This document shows, one piece after another, positions 1 through 5,310 of a DNA stretch of 5,909 nt. Source of the DNA: JBBQKP01 sp038326995 (GTDB lineage: Bacteria; Planctomycetota; Phycisphaerae; Tepidisphaerales; Tepidisphaeraceae); NCBI GenBank assembly GCA_038326995.1, contig JBBQKP010000210.1:1-5909 (forward strand). The letters are read 5' to 3'. The stretch's first letter is position 1; each line of letters opens with the position of its first letter. Below the pieces are notes generated by a model, which had not been told where the DNA came from, did no database searches, and saw nothing but the letters and a program-made list of their open reading frames with translations. The translations under genes were made by a program, and so were the position numbers.

Positions 1-1417
1 GCGGTTCCGCTTCGATCGGGGCGGTGAAGACTTCACTTTCCGTCGCGGGAACGATCGCGCCGGCGATGCCCGCCTCTCGCACGAGTCTGCGGGCAAAGAT
101 TCCGGACTGTTCTGCCTCGCCGTGGACGACGTATGCCTGAGTACTCGGGCCCAGTGCGGGCTTGAGAAAGCTCATCAGCTCGTTGCCGTCCGCGTGCGCG
201 CTCATGCCCGGCAAAGTCCGCACCGAGCATTTGACGTCGTAGAACCTGTCGTAAAGTTTCACGCGAGGAGAGCCGTCCTGCAGCTTGCGGCCCAGCGTGC
301 CCGGAGGCGTCCAGCCCACGAACAACACCACGTCGTCCTTCCGCTCGATGCTCTGCGAAAGGTGATGCAGGATTCGGCCGAACTCGCACGTCGGGCTGCT
401 CGCGATGATGACGCAAGGCCCGCGGTCTGCGTTGATCTCCTTACTCTGCTGCATGCTTTTGGCGAGCTTGATGTTGGCTACGCCAAACAAATCCTGCTTG
501 CCGATCAGCGCCTGCGTTTGTGCGTCGTAATACGTCGGCGAATTCTCGTAGACGTGCGTTAGTTCCACGCCCATCGGGCTATCGACATACACGCGAAGCG
601 GCGACATTTTGTTCTCACGAACGAACTTGGCGAAATACCAGAGCATCGTCTGAGTTCTGCCGACTGCGAAGCTCGGCACGAGCAAACGTGACCGCTTTGC
701 CGTTATCTCTTTCGCGAGCTCAAGCAAATACGGCTCGATGTCCGTCATCGGCCCGTGCGTTCGGCCGCCGTAGGTGCTTTCGGTGATCACCAGATCCGCA
801 ATGCCGGGCGGCGGAACCGGGTCGCCGATGATCGGCGTGTTGTACCTGCCGACGTCCGCGGTGAAGAGCAGGTTTCGGGTCTTGCCTTCAACCTTGTAAT
901 CGATCCAGACATAGCTGCTGCCCAGAATGTGCCCGGCATCAAACAGCGTGAAGCCCACATCATTGCCCAGATCGACGCGCTTGCCGTACGCGGTGTTTTT
1001 GAACTGCCGTCGCAGCAGGTTGACGTCGTTCTGAACATAAAGCGGCTTGAATTCCGGGTCGCCCGGACCGCGATTACGTCGGTTGAGAAAGTCGGCGTCT
1101 TCTTCCTGAATGCCCGCAGAGTCGTTCAGCACCGCAGTCGCGACGCCCTGAGTCGCGTCGGTGCACCAGATCGGGCCCTTGAAATCTCCGCGACTTGTGA
1201 GGACCGGAAGCTTGCCGCAATGATCAAGATGGCCGTGCGAAAGGATCATTGCATCGAGATGCTCGACCGCTCGCGGCACCCACTGATTAAACTCCCGCGC
1301 CTGCTCGCGTCGGCCCTGGTACAGCCCGCAATCGAGCAGGATGCGTTTGCCATTCACCTCGAGCAAATGCGACGAGCCGGTGACCGTACGATTAGCGCCG
1401 AGGAATTGAATGAGCAT
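1..1417 (-). CDS. MBL-fold / beta-CASP RNA-processing metallo-hydrolase (C-terminus cut by window edge)
   Basis: Translated by hand, the minus strand is open from ATG at 1417 to the window edge: 472 residues without a stop, so the gene is 3'-partial. It belongs to the YSH1/CPSF73-like beta-CASP group of metallo-beta-lactamases, zinc-dependent cytoplasmic enzymes that cut RNA. The start MLIQFLGANRTVTGSSH is the usual family N-terminus. Metal-binding motifs are SHGHLDH (60-66), AGHILGSS (His163) and TADVGR (Asp188). Beta-CASP motif A is Glu213 in TESTYGGR, motif B His408 in MSAHAD, and motif C His432 in VHGE. VPSFAVGRTQ (247-256) and GTLGRKLQDG (373-382) are also family blocks. Family members are usually about 450-470 residues and the last conserved block is already passed, so only a short tail is probably missing. 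The usual ASSGMCEGGR segment reads ASSPTCEFGR here. No Shine-Dalgarno sequence precedes the start. The substrate cannot be told; all catalytic ligands are present, so an active enzyme is likely. Confidence 0.93.
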   Translation of the reverse strand, partial: MLIQFLGANRTVTGSSHLLEVNGKRILLDCGLYQGRREQAREFNQWVPRAVEHLDAMILSHGHLDHCGKLPVLTSRGDFKGPIWCTDATQGVATAVLNDSAGIQEEDADFLNRRNRGPGDPEFKPLYVQNDVNLLRRQFKNTAYGKRVDLGNDVGFTLFDAGHILGSSYVWIDYKVEGKTRNLLFTADVGRYNTPIIGDPVPPPGIADLVITESTYGGRTHGPMTDIEPYLLELAKEITAKRSRLLVPSFAVGRTQTMLWYFAKFVRENKMSPLRVYVDSPMGVELTHVYENSPTYYDAQTQALIGKQDLFGVANIKLAKSMQQSKEINADRGPCVIIASSPTCEFGRILHHLSQSIERKDDVVLFVGWTPPGTLGRKLQDGSPRVKLYDRFYDVKCSVRTLPGMSAHADGNELMSFLKPALGPSTQAYVVHGEAEQSGIFARRLVREAGIAGAIVPATESEVFTAPIEAEP

Positions 1418-1421
1418 GGAA

Positions 1422-1552
1422 TTGGAAGTTGAGAGTGGGGAGAATTTAGTGGGGAGAATTTAGTGGGAAGAATTTAGCGGGGATAAAAAGTCTTGGAAGC
1501 GTTATTGGAATGAGATACAGAAGCGTTTGCACTCTCAGCTCCCCGCTTCCAA
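1422..1552. repeat. Imperfect long-range inverted repeat around the tandem array
   Basis: The left arm carries TTGGAAG (1422-1428) and TGAGAGTG (1430-1437). The right arm carries their exact complements CACTCTCA (1530-1537) and CTTCCAA (1546-1552), with an extra 8 bases between the two blocks on the right. A transcript could pair 7 + 8 bases with a bulge, enclosing the tandem repeats in a loop of about 92 bases. This may be a decayed small mobile or dispersed repeat, or an RNA structure in the beta-CASP leader. The matches are seen directly; any function is a guess. Confidence 0.55.
1436..1482. repeat. 14-bp tandem repeat, about 3.3 copies
   Basis: The unit TGGGGAGAATTTAG runs at 1436-1449, 1450-1463 and 1464-1477, followed by a partial copy (CGGGG, 1478-1482). 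Copies 1 and 2 are identical and copy 3 has one change (A for G at 1468). The array ends about 19 bases upstream of the beta-CASP start codon, so it lies in that gene's leader or promoter region. On the minus strand each copy contains CTAAATT, which is AT-rich within a GC-rich context. The length is not a multiple of three and no gene covers it. Confidence 0.9.
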
Positions 1553-1571
1553 CTCCCCACTCCCCGCTACC

Positions 1572-2741
1572 TCACGCGACAGCCTTCACGACCTTCACGG
1601 CGGCATCGGTCAGATCCGTCGCGATCACTAGCGTCGGCAATTCACCCTTCGCCGCCGCCAGGATTTCGCGCGCTTTCTCGACGTTCGTTCCTTCAAGACG
1701 CACGACGACGGGCACCTTGAACCCGACATCGCGCCCGGCCGTGATCAGCGCCTCGGCGATCAGATCGCACCGCGCGATGCCGCCGAAAATGTTGACCAGA
1801 ATCCCCTTGACCTTTTTGTCGGCGAGAATGATTTTGAATGCTTCGATCGCGCCCTCGGCCGTCACGCCGCCGCCCACGTCGAGAAAGTTCGCAGGGTCGC
1901 CGCCGTGCAGCTTGATGATGTCCATCGTCGCCATGGCAAGTCCCGCGCCGTTCACGAGGCAAGCGATGTTGCCGTCGAGCGCGATGTAGTTGAGGTGAGC
2001 CGCGGCCGCGCGAACGTCGAGCTCGTTCTCTTGCGACACGTCCGCCATCGCTGCGATCTTCGGATGCTTGAACATCGCGTTGTCGTCGAAGTTGAACTTC
2101 GCATCGATCGCCACGAGCTTGTCGTCCTTCGTCACCACCAGCGGATTGATCTCGACGATGCTGGCGTCGGTCGCGTAGAACGCCCTGGCCAGATTCATCA
2201 ACAGTGTCGCGACTTCGCCCGCACGCTTGCCCTCAAAGCCCAGAGAAAATGCGACTTCGCGCGCCTGAAACGCCTGCAGACCCATTGTCGGGTGAAGCGG
2301 AATTTTCAGCACTTTTTCGGGATGTTTCTCCGCGACTTCTTCGATCTCGACGCCGCCCTCACTGCTGGCGATGAGCGTCACGGTGTTTCGGCTGCGATCG
2401 ACGGTGATCGCGACGTAATACTCCTTCGCAATATCAACACCCGGCGCGACCAGCAGCACGTGCACCGGAACGCCCTCGGGCCCGGTCTGGTTGCTGATCA
2501 TTCGATTGCCGAGCATGAACGTGGCGGCAGTCTTCGCCTCTTCCGCGGAGTTCACGAGCTTGACGAATCCTGCCTTACCGCGACCGCCCGCATAGACCTG
2601 AGCCTTGACGACGCACATTGACCCGCCGAACGCGGTGAACGCCACCGCCGCTTCGTCTGCGGTCTTGACGACCTGTGCCGCGGGAACAGGAATGCCGTAT
2701 TCGGTCAGGAGCTGTCGGGCTTGATATTCGTGAATTTTCAT
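1572..2741 (-). CDS. sucC: Succinate-CoA ligase (ADP-forming) beta subunit
   Basis: The 389-residue product is the nucleotide-binding beta subunit of succinyl-CoA synthetase, which with SucD makes succinate, CoA and ATP from succinyl-CoA in the TCA cycle (cytoplasm). The length matches E. coli SucC (388). The N-terminus MKIHEYQARQLL is canonical and fixes the start at 2741; an in-frame ATG at 2762 would add seven uncharacteristic residues. The ATP-grasp part shows AGGRGKAGFVKL (51-62), EGGVEIE (128-134) and VEINPLVV (196-203). Asn199 and Asp213 fall at the positions that bind Mg2+ in E. coli. The C-terminal CoA-ligase domain shows GNIACLVNGAGLAM (257-270), HGGDPANFLDVGGG (279-292), NIFGGIARCDLIAE (317-330) and VVVRLEGTN (345-353). 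No frameshift or missing key residue is seen. The partner gene sucD, usually adjacent, is not on either side here. No clear Shine-Dalgarno sequence precedes the start. Confidence 0.97.
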   Translation of the reverse strand: MKIHEYQARQLLTEYGIPVPAAQVVKTADEAAVAFTAFGGSMCVVKAQVYAGGRGKAGFVKLVNSAEEAKTAATFMLGNRMISNQTGPEGVPVHVLLVAPGVDIAKEYYVAITVDRSRNTVTLIASSEGGVEIEEVAEKHPEKVLKIPLHPTMGLQAFQAREVAFSLGFEGKRAGEVATLLMNLARAFYATDASIVEINPLVVTKDDKLVAIDAKFNFDDNAMFKHPKIAAMADVSQENELDVRAAAAHLNYIALDGNIACLVNGAGLAMATMDIIKLHGGDPANFLDVGGGVTAEGAIEAFKIILADKKVKGILVNIFGGIARCDLIAEALITAGRDVGFKVPVVVRLEGTNVEKAREILAAAKGELPTLVIATDLTDAAVKVVKAVA

Positions 2742-2816
2742 AGAGAAGCGGAATGTACACAAACACTGGCGGATAGGCGATAGGAGTGGAATCGAACTGT
2801 GTCACGAGGCCTCTTT

Positions 2817-3269
2817 TCAAGGTCGCTTGCCTGAATCCACGCCAGGATTTTCACCCGGCTCCAGCCGCGAGAGAATCTGCTTCAACATCATTAAGACGTT
2901 GTCTTCCTGTTGCGAGTCCTCGCTACTCGGCATCTTCGGGCCGTCGAGGCTTCGCGACGCGAGGGCCGGGCCCCAGGTCATGAGAATCGTCGCGATGATT
3001 TTCCCCGCGGGCGTGACGGCGAAGATCTGCGAATAGCCCACCGACAAACATGTGCTGCAAAACACCATCGCGTCGAAGATGTCGTTCACGCGCGCGTTCT
3101 TGCCCTTCTCCGCGTGATAAAAAAGCACACTGCTGACGGCGACGACGATCGTCACGTTGCGGCTGGGCAGGATCCCGAGCCGCCCGGCAAGCTGGTCGAT
3201 CGGCAGCGAATCGGGGATCTGCACGCCGAACGCCGCCAGGCCGAAATTGAGGTCATCGCGGAGTGACAT
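2817..3269 (-). CDS. Small membrane protein resembling a 2-TM potassium-channel pore
   Basis: A 150-residue protein not matched to a named family with certainty. After a polar N-terminus, residues about 38-51 (NVTIVVAVSSVLFY) form a short hydrophobic segment. A pore-helix-like stretch IFDAMVFCSTCL (64-75) leads to SVGYSQIFAVTPAGK (76-90), then a second hydrophobic helix (about 88-105). This order and spacing match 2-TM ion channels, whose filter region reads TVGYGD..P.TP.G(R/K). Here Thr is Ser, the last filter Gly is Ser80, and the following Asp is Gln81. The tail (110-150) is polar, with a possible amphipathic helix at 121-137. The start lies 10 bases after the flotillin stop, so the two genes are probably co-transcribed and translationally coupled; no Shine-Dalgarno sequence is visible. 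It could be a channel subunit with altered selectivity or a non-conducting relative. The reading frame is confident; the channel assignment is an inference. Confidence 0.8.
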   Translation of the reverse strand: MSLRDDLNFGLAAFGVQIPDSLPIDQLAGRLGILPSRNVTIVVAVSSVLFYHAEKGKNARVNDIFDAMVFCSTCLSVGYSQIFAVTPAGKIIATILMTWGPALASRSLDGPKMPSSEDSQQEDNVLMMLKQILSRLEPGENPGVDSGKRP

Positions 3270-3279
3270 GATTCACATT

Positions 3280-5202
3280 TTAACGGCGTTCTAAAGTATC
3301 CACTTCGTCTGCCGAGCCGTTAATATGCGGCGCACTGCTTTTTGATCCACCGCTGCTTGATCCACTGCTGTTCGATTTTGTGTCGGCGACATGGCTAGCA
3401 GATTTGCCGACTGGTTTTACAAGCGGAACCAAGCCTTCGATCGCCCTGCCGGCGACGGCCTTGAGCTCCTCGGGCATGGCGTGCATCAGGCCGTCCATCG
3501 CGCTGCCCAGGCTCGCCGCACGCATGAACTGCTCGCTCATCTTCGCCATCGTTGTCGGGTCGCCGAAGATCTGCATCTGTGCCCGGGCCATCATGTTGCC
3601 CATCGCCTCGGCGGCCTTGATGCGAAACTCTTTCTCGGCCTCGATGCGCAGCTTATCGAGCTCGAATCGAAGCGCCGCGTCGCCGAACTCGCTCTTGTTC
3701 GCAAGGCTCTGACGTTCGACATCGACTCGCTGCTTTTCGACCTCGACACGCTGCTTCTCGACGAAGATTTCCACCATTCGTCCCGCCTGATCGCCCTCTG
3801 CCCGCCGCGCGGCGCTGACCGCATCACCCTCGGCGAGTTTCAGCTTCGCCGCCGCCTGAAGATCTGCAGACGTTTTCTCGGCCTCGGCATTTTTCACGCG
3901 GGTGTACGCGAGCACGTCCGCCTCGTTCTGGTCTCGCGCTTTCTTTTCGTTGATCTGCTGCAACGCCGCGATCATCTTCTTCTGACCCTCACGCTCGGCC
4001 TCGGCGGTAACCGTCACGGTCGTCACCTTCTGATGTGCGGCTTCGCGCTCGCTCTCGGCGGTCAACATCTGCGCCTCGGCGGTCGCTCGCTCCTGCTCCT
4101 TCATCGCCACCGCGACCTGCTTCATACGCTCGGCGACTTCGATCGCCTGCTGCTTGAACACCTCAGCTTGTTGTTGCTCTTTCAACTTCTCAATCAGCGC
4201 CACTCGCTTGGCAATCTCCGCCTGCTCGACAGAAAGCTGCCGATTCACCTCGGCCGTTTGAAGCGATCTTTGCTTTTCAATTTCACGATTCGCCACCGCC
4301 TGATCCTGCTCGATCTTGAACTCATTAATCTCACGCTCGCGCGACGCACGCACGTTGGCGACCTTGCTTTTTTGCTCGGCCTCGAACTCGGCCTGCTCAC
4401 GCTCCAGGCTCAACACCTGCTTACGCGTCGCGACGTTCTTAAGCACGATCTTCTGCTGACTTTCCTGCTCGATTTCATTGCGTTCGACTTTCGCCTGCAT
4501 CGTAATCTCGGCGATCTTTCGCAGGCCCTGCGCGTCAAAGACGTTCCGCTCTTGAAGCTGCGTCGGGTCGGTCTGGTCGAGCGCGCTGATGGTGACGGAT
4601 TCGAGCGTCAGGCCGTTGCTGGAAAGATCGTGCGTGACGATCGCCTGCACGCTGCTTGCGAACTCGTCGCGCTTGCTGTGCAGCTCGTGCAAATCTTTGG
4701 TGGCGGCGACGGTTCGCAACGCACTGACGAGTTTCTCCTGCACCAGTTCACTCACCGCGTCGGGCTGCACACTTCGACCGCCCAGTGAACGCGCCGCCTG
4801 AAGAATGTCATCGGAAGACGCCTGCACCTTGATATAGAACTCGGCGGAGAGATCGACGCGAAGGTTGTCCTTGGTGATCAGCGCGTGCGGGCCTCGTCGT
4901 TCGACATTCAGACGCATCGTTTCGAGCGAGACCATGATGATTTCGTGAATCACCGGCACGACCAGACAGCCGCCGTCCTGGACCACTTTCGCGCCGCCCA
5001 TGCCGGTGCGAACGAAAGACATGTTCGCGCTGGCCTTGCGAAATAGTCGAGTGATGATTGTCAGAACGGACGTCAGGAGCAGAAGCGCAATGCCCACGGC
5101 CATGATCACGAGCTTGGCGGTTGTGTTGAGAAAATCAGCCGGAACAACCCACGGCCCGGCGACCAGAACACACCCGACGATGAACATCACAAGTACACTC
5201 AT
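3280..5202 (-). CDS. Flotillin-like SPFH/band 7 membrane scaffold protein (YqiK type)
   Basis: A 640-residue flotillin-family protein that would assemble into oligomers organising membrane microdomains. Two hydrophobic segments (about 2-20 and 30-52) anchor the N-terminus. The SPFH/band 7 domain covers about 55-215 and includes SFVRTGMGGAKVVQDGG (62-78), LRVDLSAEFYIKV (114-126) and the family block ISALDQTDPTQLQERNVFD (205-223). A long Glu/Gln/Lys/Ala-rich coiled coil runs from about 225 to 530, with a tandem heptad VEKQRVE-VEKQRVD-VERQ at 481-497. The C-terminal part (535-600) has the Gly/Met/Ala-rich character of flotillins, then a Ser/Gly/Asn-rich low-complexity tail (about 604-630). It is longer than E. 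coli YqiK (about 550), mostly through the tail and coiled coil. ATG at 5202 has a good Shine-Dalgarno sequence. An OB-fold membrane protein gene precedes it and a pore-like gene follows 10 bases behind its stop, suggesting one operon. Confidence 0.95.
   Translation of the reverse strand: MSVLVMFIVGCVLVAGPWVVPADFLNTTAKLVIMAVGIALLLLTSVLTIITRLFRKASANMSFVRTGMGGAKVVQDGGCLVVPVIHEIIMVSLETMRLNVERRGPHALITKDNLRVDLSAEFYIKVQASSDDILQAARSLGGRSVQPDAVSELVQEKLVSALRTVAATKDLHELHSKRDEFASSVQAIVTHDLSSNGLTLESVTISALDQTDPTQLQERNVFDAQGLRKIAEITMQAKVERNEIEQESQQKIVLKNVATRKQVLSLEREQAEFEAEQKSKVANVRASREREINEFKIEQDQAVANREIEKQRSLQTAEVNRQLSVEQAEIAKRVALIEKLKEQQQAEVFKQQAIEVAERMKQVAVAMKEQERATAEAQMLTAESEREAAHQKVTTVTVTAEAEREGQKKMIAALQQINEKKARDQNEADVLAYTRVKNAEAEKTSADLQAAAKLKLAEGDAVSAARRAEGDQAGRMVEIFVEKQRVEVEKQRVDVERQSLANKSEFGDAALRFELDKLRIEAEKEFRIKAAEAMGNMMARAQMQIFGDPTTMAKMSEQFMRAASLGSAMDGLMHAMPEELKAVAGRAIEGLVPLVKPVGKSASHVADTKSNSSGSSSGGSKSSAPHINGSADEVDTLERR
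3715..3756. repeat. 21-bp in-frame tandem duplication inside the flotillin gene
   Basis: Two 21-bp units (3715-3735 and 3736-3756) agree at 19 of 21 bases and begin TTCGAC. A decayed third copy may start at 3757. The period equals seven codons and produces the repeated heptad VEKQRVE/VEKQRVD/VERQ in the coiled coil, so the duplication lengthens the rod by whole heptads without disturbing its register. Confidence 0.8.
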
Positions 5203-5211
5203 AATTCATTG

Positions 5212-5218
5212 CTCCCTT
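5212..5218 (-). promoter_or_regulatory. Shine-Dalgarno site of the flotillin gene
   Basis: On the minus strand AAGGGAG ends 9 bases before ATG 5202, a normal spacing. It is the only clear ribosome binding site in front of the four starts in this window and supports 5202 as the flotillin start. Confidence 0.75.
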
Positions 5219-5234
5219 GTCGTGAACCGCTGCG

Positions 5235-5264
5235 ATGTTAGGAAAATGGTAGCGTATTTGTCAA
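5235..5264 (-). promoter_or_regulatory. Sigma70-like promoter upstream of the flotillin gene
   Basis: On the minus strand a perfect -35 box TTGACA (5259-5264) is followed after 18 bases by TAACAT (5235-5240), which matches four of six positions of TATAAT. Transcription would start near 5228, giving a leader of roughly 26 bases that contains the Shine-Dalgarno site. It sits within the 108-base gap between the OB-fold stop and the flotillin start, so flotillin and the downstream pore-like gene could be expressed independently of the OB-fold gene. The boxes are seen; activity is inferred. Confidence 0.55.
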
Positions 5265-5267
5265 GAG

Positions 5268-5285
5268 GAATCCGTGCGATTCGCA
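5268..5285. promoter_or_regulatory. Overlapping short palindromes just upstream of the -35 box
   Basis: GAATC(5 bases)GATTC at 5268-5282 overlaps the perfect 11-base palindrome TGCGATTCGCA at 5275-5285. They begin four bases beyond the -35 box of the putative flotillin promoter, a place where activators often bind. The arms are only five bases each, so chance is a real alternative. Confidence 0.25.
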
Positions 5286-5310
5286 TACCTGCTTGCCCAT
5301 TTTCCCTGAT

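Larger units (their letters stand above)
1418..1571. other. Repeat-rich intergenic region between sucC and the beta-CASP gene
   Basis: This 154-base gap lies behind the sucC stop and in front of the beta-CASP start, both on the minus strand. It holds the 14-bp tandem repeat and the imperfect inverted repeat listed separately, plus C-rich runs on the plus strand (around 1541-1565) built of short CTCCCC-type units. No convincing promoter, Shine-Dalgarno sequence or rho-independent terminator was found. The base composition is strongly strand-biased and unlike the flanking genes. Confidence 0.7.

Noticed and set aside
755..1432. A 225-codon plus-strand open frame opposite the beta-CASP gene
   Set aside because: It lies antisense to a coding frame whose motifs are all conserved, and shows no protein-like features of its own.
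1510..1989. A plus-strand open frame starting in the intergenic repeats
   Set aside because: Its N-terminus merely translates the C-rich repeats as Pro/Ser/Leu runs, and the rest is antisense to sucC.
1905..2621. A 238-codon plus-strand open frame opposite sucC
   Set aside because: It is fully antisense to an intact, highly conserved sucC, and its Arg/His/Val/Asp-rich product resembles no family.
2771..2784. Short direct repeat GATAGG x2 in the gap between the pore-like gene and sucC
   Set aside because: It has only two six-base copies and no link to a promoter, so it is likely chance. The 75-base gap (2742-2816) showed no convincing -35/-10 pair or Shine-Dalgarno sequence.
2806..2816. Palindrome GAGGCCTC followed by TTTT on the plus strand as a terminator
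   Set aside because: The stem has four base pairs with no loop and the T-run is on the wrong strand for the flanking genes.
3391..4788. A 465-codon plus-strand open frame opposite the flotillin gene
   Set aside because: It is antisense to the Glu/Gln/Lys/Ala-rich coiled coil, whose reverse complement rarely contains stops. Its product is a Leu/Arg/His-rich composition with no recognisable domain.
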